From positions 1-56,665 of the forward strand of contig CAYPST010000018.1 of NCBI GenBank assembly GCA_964413425.1: a DNA stretch of 56,665 bases, given 5' to 3'. The translations under genes and the position numbers were made by a program. This stretch comes from DATFLS01 sp964413425 (GTDB taxonomy: Bacteria > Fidelibacterota > JAANXI01). The notes under the pieces are model-generated. The model worked only from the letters and a program-made list of their open reading frames with translations. It did not search any database and had not been told where the DNA came from. Positions 1-8,672 of this stretch are shown here, in pieces; within the stretch, counting starts at the first letter, position 1, and each line of letters starts with the position of its first letter.

Positions 1-558
1 CCTTCTGGGACTTCGGAGCATCCCTTCGGGGCGAGGCGTTTTCTAAACAGACTCAGTTAATGAGGCTATTTCGAAAACGCAGAGATTGTCCAGCATGCCG
101 GGGCGCAAAGAAAGACTGAATAATACTCCTCAGTATTTTCCGAAAACTCGTCGGAATATATCCTCTATGTGGAAACAACGGACGACTGGTTCACCATTTT
201 TCTGTTGCTTCCTGGTTCAAACAGTCTCAGTTATTGAAGGTATTGGAGAAATGATTCTTGGAGGATAAACAGCAGCCAACCAGTGTGCTTTTATTTTGAA
301 TATTCCTTGAATACATTTACTTTAGAGGTTTTACAGAAAGAGAGTAGAAAATTAAATGAAAGATATTAGAATACGCCATACGGAAGTGATTGAATACCAA
401 AGAGGGCTGGATGGTACAGAAAAGAGACGTTCGATAGCCGGCTAGAGAGTTATCACTGAGAGGGAGTATAGCAGGAAGTATCCGGAAAAGTTGATACGGG
501 AATTCAGCGGAACCGGCGGGCACAAGATATTGCGAATCCGAAAGAGCAACAAAGATTC
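1..558. other. Intergenic region before the first gene
   Basis: I see no supportable gene here. Short open frames exist (for example 86-268, and a 34-codon frame from the ATG at 356) but none resembles a known protein. The stretch holds a diverged direct repeat (45-65 and 219-240) and a 7-bp inverted repeat, GCGTTTT at 36-42 with AAAACGC at 74-80. The remainder, about 300-550, is purine-rich and could be leader sequence for the PHP gene. I found no convincing promoter hexamer pair. Confidence 0.5.
45..244 (+). repeat. Pair of imperfect 26-bp direct repeats
   Basis: AAACAGACTCAGTTAATGAG at 45-64 recurs as AAACAGTCTCAGTTATTGAA at 219-238, and both are followed by similar bases (GGCTATT and GGTATT). 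They are about 174 bases apart in gene-free DNA. Their function is unknown. They could be remnants of a mobile or REP-like element. Confidence 0.45.
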
Positions 559-1398
559 ATGGTATATACACAAAAGCCGAGTGCTGATTTACATATTCAT
601 TCGAAATATTCGGACAGCACGAATTCGGTAGCGGATCTTATCCACCTCGCCGGGAAGAAAAAGCTGCGAGCCATCAGTATCACGGATCATGATACCGTGG
701 CAGCCGTGGATAAGGCCCGGTCTTTAGCAGGGAACACCGCTATTGAGGTGATTCCCGGAATCGAGTTTAGCTCCCGGTGGAACGATATGAGTGTGCATTT
801 GCTCGGATATTTCATTGATCATCATGATTCCCGGCTCATTGAATATTTGAAGTTATGTGAAGAACGCCGGCTGGCCCGGGCGGAGGCAATAGTTCAAAAG
901 CTGCAGGGGTTAGGGTTTGAGATTTCCATGGATCGGTTGTTTTCAATTGCGGATGGCGGCATCCTGGGCCGACCGCATATTGCGGAAGCAGTGATGCAGG
1001 TGAGTGAGTATCATGCTATGCACGAAGTATTCCGGGATTTGCTCGTCCGAGGAAAGCCTGCTTACGTTCCGAAACCCACTTCTGACGCCGGTGAGCTAAT
1101 CGAATTAATTCACACTATCGGCGGCGTGAGCAGTCTCGCCCACCCGAAGACAGTCGGTGATGATTCGATCATAGCCCGCTTGGCCCGGCTGGGATTGGAT
1201 GCGGTCGAGGTGGTCCACTCCAGTCACAGTTTGCGAGATGTGGAGAAATACTCCGCGCTGGCAGACCAGTATGATCTGGTGGTAAGCGGGGGATCGGATA
1301 GTCACGGAAACCGTTTGGGAAGGGAGGTATTGGGCCGCTTTACCATCAGCATGGAACAGGTGGATCGGCTGCGTAAGAAAAACCAAAAAGAGAAATGA
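559..1398 (+). CDS. PHP-domain phosphoesterase
   Basis: This 279-residue protein has the metal-binding signature of PHP (polymerase and histidinol phosphatase) phosphoesterases. The N-terminal DLHIHSKYSD motif (H12, H14, D19) is followed by ITDHDT (D43, H44, D45), GIEFS (E69 region), an AHPKT segment near residue 195 and a terminal GGSDSHG. This is the layout of the short PHP family that includes the E. coli RNase AM/YciV type, which removes phosphates from 3',5'-bisphosphorylated nucleotides or short RNA 5' ends. The substrate here is inferred from family resemblance only. There is no signal peptide, so it should be cytosolic. The ATG at 559 lies directly before the conserved motif, with a weak AAAGAG upstream. 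It is followed closely by the GCS2-type ligase. Confidence 0.85.
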   Translation: MVYTQKPSADLHIHSKYSDSTNSVADLIHLAGKKKLRAISITDHDTVAAVDKARSLAGNTAIEVIPGIEFSSRWNDMSVHLLGYFIDHHDSRLIEYLKLCEERRLARAEAIVQKLQGLGFEISMDRLFSIADGGILGRPHIAEAVMQVSEYHAMHEVFRDLLVRGKPAYVPKPTSDAGELIELIHTIGGVSSLAHPKTVGDDSIIARLARLGLDAVEVVHSSHSLRDVEKYSALADQYDLVVSGGSDSHGNRLGREVLGRFTISMEQVDRLRKKNQKEK

Positions 1399-1443
1399 AA
1401 CCATAGGCAAAATGAGAAGCATAAAAGGAGTTCATAAATATAC

Positions 1444-2580
1444 ATGCATGAGATAAAATTCGAGAAAAACACACCGCTGACCATCGGCGTAGAAGAGGAG
1501 TTCATGTTCTGTTCGCCTGAAACCGGCGATTTAGTGCACAAAGTGGATGATGTTTTATCGCGAGTTGATGAGAGCCTTCGTGAACGATTCAGTTATGAAC
1601 TGTTGTTAAGTGAAATTGAAACGAACACACCGGTGGTCGCCACAGTGGAGGAGGCTGTGGAGGAGGTCGTAAGTCTGCGGCAATTATTGAACAGGATTTG
1701 TGTGGAGTTAGGGATCGTGATGGGAATTAACGGCACGCATCCGTTTGCCCGCTGGCAGGATCAGCAGTTCGTCCGGAATGAAACGTATCAATGGGTGGCC
1801 TATCAACTCCAGTATTATGCACTTCGGAATATCACGTACGGATTACATATCCATATTGGTGTTGATGAGCCTGAAACAGCCATCCACCTGAATAACGGGC
1901 TACGGCGCTGGCTGGCACCGATGCTGGCGCTTTCGGCGAATTCTCCATTCTTCGAGGGGCGTCCCACTGGGTTGTATTCTTCCCGAACCATGCAATTCGG
2001 CGCATTCCCCCGTACAAATATCCCCCCGGCGTTTCACGATTTTGCCGAGTATGAAGCGCTGATACAAAAAATGGTCGAATCGGGCACCATCCAGAAACCG
2101 CGTCAAATCTGGTGGAAGATACGTCCCCATGTCGACTACGGCACCATCGAATTCCGGGTATGCGATGTCCAGAACTCTCTGGAACGCACCCGCTTTTTTA
2201 TTGCTCTGTGTCAGGCGCTGGTCGGGAGAACGCTGCAGGATTTGCGTGCAGGGATAATGGAGCCGGTACTGAGTAGCGAATATTTGAATGATGCGCTCTG
2301 GAAAGCAAACAGATTTGGATTAGACTGTGATATTATCGGTCCGAATACCGGCAATATTCTTTCCATGCGAGACGCCATTGCCCATATGATAGAATATGCA
2401 TCGCCGGTGGCCGAGGAATTAGAAACACTGCCCTACCTGGAAACAGTCGAAGAGATTTTAGAAACCGGAAATGAAGCACAACATCAGTTGCGTCTTTATG
2501 AAGAGGTCGGCCAGGATGTACAGGAGGTTCATCAAAGATTGCTGGAAGAAGTGAAACTTGAAATGGCAGTAACCGTTTAA
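1444..2580 (+). CDS. Carboxylate-amine ligase, glutamate-cysteine ligase family 2 (YbdK type)
   Basis: The protein is 378 residues, the usual length for GCS2/YbdK proteins. It opens with the family signature TIGVEEEFMF (about residues 13-22), and has HIHIGVDEPE (about 138-147) and an IRPHVDYGTIEFRVCD stretch (about 225-240). Family members form gamma-glutamyl amide bonds from glutamate and an amine such as cysteine, using ATP. Some make glutathione precursors and others have unknown amine substrates. An AAAGGAG ribosome-binding site at 1424-1430 precedes the ATG. It is 45 bases downstream of the PHP gene and probably co-transcribed. The family call is firm. Glutathione synthesis is not demonstrated, and no glutathione synthetase gene is in the window. 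Confidence 0.85.
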   Translation: MHEIKFEKNTPLTIGVEEEFMFCSPETGDLVHKVDDVLSRVDESLRERFSYELLLSEIETNTPVVATVEEAVEEVVSLRQLLNRICVELGIVMGINGTHPFARWQDQQFVRNETYQWVAYQLQYYALRNITYGLHIHIGVDEPETAIHLNNGLRRWLAPMLALSANSPFFEGRPTGLYSSRTMQFGAFPRTNIPPAFHDFAEYEALIQKMVESGTIQKPRQIWWKIRPHVDYGTIEFRVCDVQNSLERTRFFIALCQALVGRTLQDLRAGIMEPVLSSEYLNDALWKANRFGLDCDIIGPNTGNILSMRDAIAHMIEYASPVAEELETLPYLETVEEILETGNEAQHQLRLYEEVGQDVQEVHQRLLEEVKLEMAVTV

Positions 2581-2634
2581 CGTTTTATGGCAGTGGAAAT
2601 CACTTGGAAGTCGAATATTCGGTAGGTAAAAGAT

Positions 2635-2663
2635 TTGACAACTACAGTCCGGGGAAATATATT
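2635..2663 (+). promoter_or_regulatory. Sigma-70-like promoter for the ccm operon
   Basis: A perfect TTGACA (2635-2640) is followed after exactly 17 bases by TATATT (2658-2663, five of six matches to TATAAT). It lies in the 125-base gap before ccmE, at the right distance and orientation to drive the cytochrome c maturation operon. Confidence 0.6.
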
Positions 2664-2705
2664 TAGCAGTTAATGCGACTCATTAAGTCATAATAGAGGC
2701 TCTCT

Positions 2706-3143
2706 ATGAAGAAGAAACAGCGTAAATTTCTTGTCAGTGGAATCCTTGTCGCGGGGGCACTTATTTACATTATTGCCAGCGGCTTTCGGGGGAACCAGGT
2801 TTTTTATGTCACCGTGGAAGAATTGCATGCCAAGGGTTCTGAATTATACGGGGAAAGGATTCGCATGGCGGGGAACGTGGTTAAGGGAAGTATCACAAAG
2901 GGCGATGATCAGCTGTTTACCCGTTTTTCTCTGGTCCAGGAGGGGGAGAAAGTACCGGTGGAGTACCAGGGGATTACACCGGATATGTTTAAGGATGGCG
3001 CGGAAGTCATCGTGGAAGGATCTTATACAGAATCCGGAGTCTTTCATGCGGATAATCTTATGGCCAAGTGTGCATCGCGATACGAGGCTGATGTTACTGA
3101 CCAGGAGGCCATGCAGGAGTTAAAGAACACACCGGGGTATTGA
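2706..3143 (+). CDS. ccmE: Cytochrome c maturation heme chaperone CcmE (CxxxY type)
   Basis: This 145-residue heme chaperone has one N-terminal membrane anchor (about residues 8-26) and a periplasmic OB-fold domain. CcmE takes heme from the CcmABCD complex and passes it to CcmF/H. Classical CcmE binds heme covalently through the histidine of an HxxxY motif. Here the matching position reads KCASRY (C122, Y126), so cysteine replaces histidine. CxxxY CcmE proteins are known from sulfate reducers such as Desulfovibrio and from archaea (the so-called System I*). The rest of the protein is ordinary, including the VEYQGITPDMFKDG segment. It is the first gene of the operon, behind a good promoter. 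Confidence 0.9.
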   Translation: MKKKQRKFLVSGILVAGALIYIIASGFRGNQVFYVTVEELHAKGSELYGERIRMAGNVVKGSITKGDDQLFTRFSLVQEGEKVPVEYQGITPDMFKDGAEVIVEGSYTESGVFHADNLMAKCASRYEADVTDQEAMQELKNTPGY

Positions 3144-3190
3144 ACGAACACGACGACTACTGAATTGGGATGACGGGACTGTTCTAATCT

Positions 3191-5158
3191 ATGGTTACAC
3201 TAGCAAACATATCCATGCAGCTGGCTTTTGTTCTGGCCCTGGGGGGAATCGGGGTCTCCATTTATGCGCGAAAGACTCGCAGTCAGGCGTATATGGAGGT
3301 TGCGAACCGAATTGTCCTGGGAATAGCGGGATTAATTACGATAGCGGTAGTACTTCTGCTTCGTGAATTGGTAGCCAGTAATTTTCAGATCGAGTATGTT
3401 GCGCAGTATACCAGCAGGAATACCCCGCCGCATTATAAGCTGACAGCGTTGTGGGCGGGACAGGACGGCTCGCTGCTCTTCTGGAGCTGGATTCTGGCGG
3501 TGTACGCCGTGACAGCGGTGATCCAAAATCGGAAGCACAATTTGCATCTGCTTCCGTATGCCATTGCGACTATTCTGGTCGTTCAGCTCTTCTTTCTGAC
3601 ACTAAATAATTTTATTGCCAATCCATTTGACCTGATTCCGGCCGGGTTTAGTGTGCCGGATGGTCAGGGCCTGAATCCCCAGCTGCAGAATCCGGGAATG
3701 ATAATCCATCCGCCGCTGCTCTATCTGGGGTATATCGGATTCACCATTCCTTTCGCCTTTGCCATGTCAGCGATGTTGACCGGGAAGCTGGATAGTTTCT
3801 GGATTACTTCAACTCGTCGGTGGACCTTATTTGCCTGGCTCTGTCTGAGTATCGGAATCACCCTGGGAGGCAAATGGGCGTATGTGGAATTGGGATGGGG
3901 TGGCTACTGGGCATGGGATCCGGTGGAAAACGCCTCACTTATGCCATGGTTGACGGGAACGGCCTTTCTCCATTCGGTGATTATTCAGGAAAAGAAAAAT
4001 ATGCTCCGGGTGTGGAATATGGTGCTCATTATGCTTACGTTTTTCCTCTCTATCTTTGGCACGTTTCTCACGCGCAGCGGCGTGATCTCCAGTGTGCATT
4101 CATTTACGGCCTCCTCGATTGGTCCCTTCTTTTCAGGGTTCCTGGCGCTCATCATTATCGTGTCTGTCCTGTTGCTCCTCTCGCGGCTGGATGTGTTGAA
4201 AACGAGGAATAAATTGGAATCGCTGTCTTCCAGGGAGAGCAGCTTCCTGTTAAATAACCTGGTATTTCTGGGGATTTGTTTTTCGGTGCTCTGGGGTACC
4301 ATGTTTCCGCTGGTCAGTGAGGCTGTGCAGGGCGCAAAAATTACCGTGGGGCCCCCGTTTTTCAATCAGGTCAACATTCCTATCGGGTTGGTGCTCCTGT
4401 TGTTAACGGGAATCGGGCCGTTACTCGCATGGCGACGGACTTCGCTGGAGAGCTTCAAACGAAATTTCCTGATCCCCGTCTCTTTGAGTGTTGGAGCTGC
4501 TCCCATTTTTTGGTTTGTCGGTGTACGGAACCTGTATCCGTTCGTTGCTGCTGTCCTGATCGTCTTTGTCGGATCCGCTATTGTCCAGGAATTTTGGAAG
4601 GGAATGCGCGCCAGGCGCCGTATGACCGGGGAAAATTACTTCCGGGCATTGGTCAATATGACCTTGAAAAACAAAAGCAGATTCGGCGGATATATTGTGC
4701 ATCTGGCCATTGTCTTCTATTTTATCGGCTTCACGGGATCGGCATTCAATGTGGAAGTGGAGCGAACCGTGTCCCCGGGAGAAACAATCCAGGCAGGGAT
4801 GTTCGCGTTCGTGTACGATGATTACCAGCAGATCCAGCGCCCCAATCACGTCGCACAGATTGTTGAACTCACCGTGCTTAAGGAAGGCCGGCAGTATGGA
4901 AAACTCTATCCGGAAAAACGGATGTATCACCGGAGCGATCAACCGAACACGGAAGTGGATATTATCCAGACCTGGCGGGAAGACCTGTATGCAACCCTGG
5001 CGGGAGTGACCGAACAGGAGAATCGTGCGACAATACGCATATATATTAATCCGCTGGTGAGGTGGATCTGGCTCGGAGGCGCTATTCTGGCATTCGGCAC
5101 GCTCATCGCTATGCTGCCAACCAGGCACCGGACAGTACAGGAAAAACAAACACGGTAA
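3191..5158 (+). CDS. ccmF: Cytochrome c heme lyase subunit CcmF
   Basis: This large polytopic inner-membrane protein (655 residues, normal for the family) attaches heme to apocytochrome c in partnership with CcmH. The diagnostic tryptophan-rich heme-handling motif WGGYWAWDPVEN is at residues 236-247, in a periplasmic loop. Conserved histidines occur in the flanking segments (IIHPPLLYLGY, FLHSVI). A periplasmic domain near the C terminus ends in a final membrane helix (about residues 615-640). The ATG at 3191 starts directly on a membrane helix. It follows ccmE by 47 bases and precedes ccmH by 5. Confidence 0.95.
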   Translation: MVTLANISMQLAFVLALGGIGVSIYARKTRSQAYMEVANRIVLGIAGLITIAVVLLLRELVASNFQIEYVAQYTSRNTPPHYKLTALWAGQDGSLLFWSWILAVYAVTAVIQNRKHNLHLLPYAIATILVVQLFFLTLNNFIANPFDLIPAGFSVPDGQGLNPQLQNPGMIIHPPLLYLGYIGFTIPFAFAMSAMLTGKLDSFWITSTRRWTLFAWLCLSIGITLGGKWAYVELGWGGYWAWDPVENASLMPWLTGTAFLHSVIIQEKKNMLRVWNMVLIMLTFFLSIFGTFLTRSGVISSVHSFTASSIGPFFSGFLALIIIVSVLLLLSRLDVLKTRNKLESLSSRESSFLLNNLVFLGICFSVLWGTMFPLVSEAVQGAKITVGPPFFNQVNIPIGLVLLLLTGIGPLLAWRRTSLESFKRNFLIPVSLSVGAAPIFWFVGVRNLYPFVAAVLIVFVGSAIVQEFWKGMRARRRMTGENYFRALVNMTLKNKSRFGGYIVHLAIVFYFIGFTGSAFNVEVERTVSPGETIQAGMFAFVYDDYQQIQRPNHVAQIVELTVLKEGRQYGKLYPEKRMYHRSDQPNTEVDIIQTWREDLYATLAGVTEQENRATIRIYINPLVRWIWLGGAILAFGTLIAMLPTRHRTVQEKQTR

Positions 5159-5163
5159 TCATT

Positions 5164-5667
5164 ATGAAGCGAGCTAAACTTATTCCATTACTGCTTCTGA
5201 GCGGACTGTTCCTCGGTATTCCGAACCCAGGAGCCGGTTACGATAAGGAAGTGTACCATAAAATTAACAGTTCACTCTCATGCCAGTGTGGTTGTGGGTT
5301 ATTGGTCTCTGTGTGTAAGATGGAAGGGTGCATGTGCGAAACAGTGCGGGAGCAGGTGGGCCAGTTACTGGATGACGGCAAATCTCCGAAAGAGGTAAAG
5401 CAGGCGTTAACCAGGGTCTATGGCAAGCAGATATTAGCAGCGCCTCCTAAATCCGGCTTTGATCTCTCAGCGTATGTGTTGCCGTTTATCTTTTTGCTCT
5501 TCGGAGGTTCGGTCGTATATTCGATCGCTCTCAAGTGGCGGGGGAGGGCAAACGAAACGGAATTCGCAGGGAGCGAAAATGGAAATGCGGCGGGGCCTGC
5601 AACACGCGCATCCACCAACCGCCATCAGAATCGCATTGAAGAAGAGCTGAAGGATCTGGATTTGTAA
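5164..5667 (+). CDS. ccmH: CcmH-family protein with an unusual cysteine-rich motif
   Basis: This 167-residue protein has a signal peptide or anchor (about residues 5-25), a periplasmic helical domain and a C-terminal membrane helix (about 103-122), the CcmH/CycL architecture. CcmH normally carries LRCxxCQ, which reduces or holds the apocytochrome CxxCH cysteines. Here the equivalent region is SCQCGCGLLVSVC with cysteines at 40, 42, 44 and 51, followed by C56 and C58. The tail retains the CcmH-like SPKEVKQALTRVYGKQIL. I chose the ATG at 5164, five bases after ccmF, rather than upstream starts inside ccmF, because it gives a clean signal sequence. It pairs functionally with the variant CcmE and with CcmF. 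Confidence 0.85.
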   Translation: MKRAKLIPLLLLSGLFLGIPNPGAGYDKEVYHKINSSLSCQCGCGLLVSVCKMEGCMCETVREQVGQLLDDGKSPKEVKQALTRVYGKQILAAPPKSGFDLSAYVLPFIFLLFGGSVVYSIALKWRGRANETEFAGSENGNAAGPATRASTNRHQNRIEEELKDLDL

Positions 5668-5668
5668 T

Positions 5669-6157
5669 ATGGTCGAAGCGTTATTGACTCTCCTCGTATT
5701 TTCAGGTGTTCTCAGTTTTATCATTAACCCATTATTAAAGGGATCACTCGGTACGGCCGGCGTTACAGATGACCTCACTATGAAGAACCTGGAACAGGAA
5801 AAATTCAACGTGTATGCCCAGATCAAAGAGGCGGATTTCGAATACGAAATGGGGAAGCTCTCTTACCGGGACTATCGTTACCAACGTCAGGAATTGATGC
5901 AGAAGGCGGCAGAGATTATCGATGAAATCGAATCTCATATGCACCATACAAGTCAAATCTCCGACACCTCTTCTCCCTCTCCTCCTCGGGATTCCGGCTG
6001 TCCGGAATGTGCCTCACCGGTGAAGCCCGGCGCAAAGTTTTGTGCTATTTGCGGTACCCAGCTGGGGACACATGATTTGTGTGCCGAATGCGGGGCAGCA
6101 AATCCGAAAGGGAGCAAGTTTTGTGGACATTGCGGTGAGGGGTTGGTAACAGTTTAA
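5669..6157 (+). CDS. CcmI-like membrane protein with double zinc ribbon
   Basis: The 162-residue product has an N-terminal membrane segment (about residues 3-22), then a charged helical stretch (EQEKFNVYAQIKEADFEYEMGKLSYRDYRYQ) that matches the N-terminal part of CcmI/CycH, which usually presents apocytochrome c to the CcmFH lyase. A Ser/Pro linker follows instead of TPR repeats. It ends in two CxxC...CxxC zinc ribbons (C111, C114, C125, C128 and C138, C141, C152, C155). It begins two bases after the ccmH stop. The role in apocytochrome handling is inferred from position and the N-terminal half. The ribbons' partner is unknown. Confidence 0.75.
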   Translation: MVEALLTLLVFSGVLSFIINPLLKGSLGTAGVTDDLTMKNLEQEKFNVYAQIKEADFEYEMGKLSYRDYRYQRQELMQKAAEIIDEIESHMHHTSQISDTSSPSPPRDSGCPECASPVKPGAKFCAICGTQLGTHDLCAECGAANPKGSKFCGHCGEGLVTV

Positions 6158-6166
6158 CGGAAGGCA

Positions 6167-6880
6167 GTGACAGTTTCTCTACAGGCAGAACATCTCAAAA
6201 AGTCATTTCATAATCGCCCGGTTCTCCGTGATATTTCCCTGACGTTGAACCCCGGGGATTTCGTGGTGATATCGGGCGGCAATGGTGCCGGCAAAACCAC
6301 GCTGCTTCGTCTCCTGGCGAAATTAGTCAAACCTGATGCCGGAACTATCCGGATTGATGGGCAGGATGTCTGGGAAGAGTCCGATGAGGTGCGATATAAC
6401 CTGGGCTTCCTTTCTCACCAGATTTATCTCTATGACGATTTAAATGCAGTGGAGAACCTCCGGTTTACCGCCCGGCTGTTCGGGATGAAAAATTATCAAT
6501 CCCGGATCGCCGAAGTTTTACAACAACTCCATTTATACCATCGACAATATGATCCGGTAAAAACTTATTCCCGGGGAATGCAGCAGCGGTTGGCGCTGGG
6601 AAGGGCGATATTGCATACTCCGGAAATTCTTATTCTGGACGAACCTTTTACCGGTTTGGATGAATCTGGTGTTGAAATTCTGGAGACCCTGATCCGGGAT
6701 CATAAAAGGCAGAATAAATCTGCAATCATCGTGAGTCACAATCTGAGAGCGGGCTATGATCTGGCGGATACTCTGTATATTCTGGAAAAGGGAGCCCTCG
6801 GATTCCACAGCGAGAAGAAGCAGGTGTCCTTCGAAGAATATCACACAGCCTATCGCAGAATTCTGGAGGCTGAGGCGTGA
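6167..6880 (+). CDS. ccmA: Heme exporter ATP-binding protein CcmA
   Basis: ABC-transporter ATPase of 237 residues. It has Walker A GGNGAGKT (residues 37-44), the signature YSRGMQQR (about 134-141), Walker B ILILDEP (about 154-160) and a switch histidine in IVSHNL. CcmA with CcmB, CcmC and CcmD loads and releases heme from CcmE at the inner membrane. The start is a GTG at 6167, ten bases after the preceding stop, behind GGAAGG. It overlaps ccmB by four bases (GTGA). The short length and operon position separate it from other ABC ATPases. Confidence 0.92.
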   Translation: MTVSLQAEHLKKSFHNRPVLRDISLTLNPGDFVVISGGNGAGKTTLLRLLAKLVKPDAGTIRIDGQDVWEESDEVRYNLGFLSHQIYLYDDLNAVENLRFTARLFGMKNYQSRIAEVLQQLHLYHRQYDPVKTYSRGMQQRLALGRAILHTPEILILDEPFTGLDESGVEILETLIRDHKRQNKSAIIVSHNLRAGYDLADTLYILEKGALGFHSEKKQVSFEEYHTAYRRILEAEA

Positions 6881-7545
6881 AACACATCTTCGCAATCCTC
6901 TGGAAAGATCTGTTGCTGGAATTGAAGACCAAGGAATCCTTCCTCTCCATGCTGATCTTCGGGCTACTGATTTTGGTGTTATTTAATTTTGCCTTTGAGC
7001 CAACCCCGGAGATGAAGCGGGCAATCACCCCCGGGTTGCTCTGGATTACCTTCTTGTTTTCCGGCATATTGGGACTCAACCGGTCCTTTTCACTGGAAAA
7101 AGAGAATATGGCGATTCATGGGATGTTGCTGGCACCAATGGATCGGAGTCTGGTATTTTTCGGAAAGTTCGGCGCCAACTTAATCATACTATTTGTTACG
7201 GAATTGTGCACCCTGCCGTTTTTTTTGCTGTTCCTGAATATGCCGTTATTTCAACATTTCTGGTGGATTCTAAGTATCATTCTGCTGGGGACCATCGGAT
7301 TTGTGTCGGTCGGGACATTATTCTCCGCAATGGCGACCAGCACGAAAATGCGGGAGGTGATGCTGCCCCTGTTGCTGTTCCCGGTCTCGACCCCGATATT
7401 GCTTGCCGGAGTTGCCTGTATTCGGGATATTTTGGCCGGGGAACCCTTCGCCGAATATCGGCATTGGTTTTCGCTGTTAGTGGCGTTTGATGTGATATTT
7501 TTAGTGGTGCCATCGGTAATTTTTGAATATGCCATAGAGGAGTAG
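6877..7545 (+). CDS. ccmB: Heme exporter membrane protein CcmB
   Basis: A 222-residue membrane protein with about six hydrophobic helices, the usual length for CcmB, the membrane partner of CcmA. It begins with the cytosolic LWKDLLLELKTKESF stretch typical of the family, and includes the LSLEKEN-like FSLEKENMAIHGMLLAP segment. It starts at a GTG whose last bases form the ccmA stop (GTGA overlap), indicating translational coupling. It is followed two bases later by ccmC. Confidence 0.92.
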   Translation: MKHIFAILWKDLLLELKTKESFLSMLIFGLLILVLFNFAFEPTPEMKRAITPGLLWITFLFSGILGLNRSFSLEKENMAIHGMLLAPMDRSLVFFGKFGANLIILFVTELCTLPFFLLFLNMPLFQHFWWILSIILLGTIGFVSVGTLFSAMATSTKMREVMLPLLLFPVSTPILLAGVACIRDILAGEPFAEYRHWFSLLVAFDVIFLVVPSVIFEYAIEE

Positions 7546-7547
7546 CC

Positions 7548-8243
7548 GTGAACTCAAAATACGACCAGGTGTTCCATCAGGAGAATCTTCCCACCAAACT
7601 GCTGGGCTATCTTCTGCTGTTCGCCATGTTTTTTTCATTCTTGCTTATCGCGTGGTACGCACCCACCGAACGAACCATGGGATTTGTCCAGAAAATTTTC
7701 TATTATCATGTCCCGTCCGCCTGGAATGCCTTTCTGGCGTTCGGGGTGGTCTTCGTATGTAGTATTATGTACCTGACCTCCAGAGACAGGAAGTGGGATA
7801 TCCTGGCGGCCTCCTCAGTTGAGATCGGTGTGCTCTTTTCTCTTATCGTGCTCATCACAGGACCAATCTGGGCGAAGCCGGTCTGGGGGGTGTGGTGGTC
7901 CTGGGAACCGCGATTGACAACAACGCTCATTCTCTTTTTGATTTATGTGGCTTATCTGCTCCTGCGGTATTTTAGCGGCCAGGGGAAGCGGACTGCTAAT
8001 TTTTCTGCCGTGCTCGGCATTGTAGGATTTCTGGTGGTTCCTCTGGTCTATACCAGCGTCAATTGGTGGAGTCCGGAAGCCCAGGTTCATCCCCAGCGCA
8101 TCGGGATGGGGCCGAAAATGAAAGTCGCCTTCTTTGTTTCCCTGTTTACGTTTACACTCCTCTACATCTATCTTCTGATCAAACGCGTGCAGGTTGCCTA
8201 TGCGCAGGCTGCTGTAGAGGATTTGCGAGAACAGAATTATTAA
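7548..8243 (+). CDS. ccmC: Heme handling protein CcmC
   Basis: This 231-residue protein has six predicted membrane helices and the tryptophan-rich heme-handling motif WGVWWSWEPRLT (residues 113-124). Its conserved flanking histidines are FYYHVPSAW (near residue 54) and VHPQRIG (near 177). CcmC binds heme at the periplasmic face and attaches it to CcmE. GTG start at 7548, two bases after the ccmB stop, in the same operon. The WxxEPRLT form distinguishes it from the WDPVEN form of CcmF. Confidence 0.95.
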   Translation: MNSKYDQVFHQENLPTKLLGYLLLFAMFFSFLLIAWYAPTERTMGFVQKIFYYHVPSAWNAFLAFGVVFVCSIMYLTSRDRKWDILAASSVEIGVLFSLIVLITGPIWAKPVWGVWWSWEPRLTTTLILFLIYVAYLLLRYFSGQGKRTANFSAVLGIVGFLVVPLVYTSVNWWSPEAQVHPQRIGMGPKMKVAFFVSLFTFTLLYIYLLIKRVQVAYAQAAVEDLREQNY

Positions 8244-8672
8244 CCTCAATTATTCATCAATCTGGGAAGAATAGCACACAGATGACACAGATATTACAGT
8301 TTTCCACAGATTTGAAAAACAGGGAAGCGGCTCCCGCAATTCGCTCTCACCGAGTACAGATGGGTGGGAAGCAGTGAGTATCTCCCATCACCACACCCGT
8401 ATTCATGAACTACTGTCAGTTGACTCGCCCTCCTCTTTCTCCCGGATCCGGAGGTACGTACTGTTGTCTACGATATACCTTCTGGGGAAGGATGGGGAGG
8501 ATCTGCGGTCATCCCCGACGACTCGGGGCAGGCTAGTTTTTTCTGTGTTCATCTGCCTCGCACCGCCCGAAAGGATCTCTTCGGGAACGGGATGCCTTCG
8601 GCAAAGAGATCCCCTTGCGATGTGCTATTTTTACGAATTATTCAGATTAAGTACAAACTTCCGAGGAGTCCG
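8244..8672. other. Intergenic insertion with inverted arms and hairpins between ccmC and ccmD
   Basis: This 430-base gap separates two genes that are normally adjacent. Near-identical inverted arms bracket most of it: CACAGATGACACAGAT at 8277-8292, and TCTGTGTTCATCTG at 8542-8555 on the opposite sense. Inside are a 6-bp stem with a 4-base loop (CCCCGA 8513-8518, TCGGGG 8523-8528) and, just outside, a 9-bp inverted repeat (GGATCTCTT 8573-8581, AAGAGATCC 8604-8612). Open frames here (such as 8374-8676) resemble nothing known. It looks like a non-coding repeat element inserted in the operon. The CACAGATGACACAGAT type is a common intergenic repeat in many environmental genomes (recollection, not checked). 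Confidence 0.5.

Noticed and set aside
4421..5149. 242-codon minus-strand frame opposite ccmF
   Set aside because: Antisense shadow of a well-supported gene, with no motif or ribosome-binding site.
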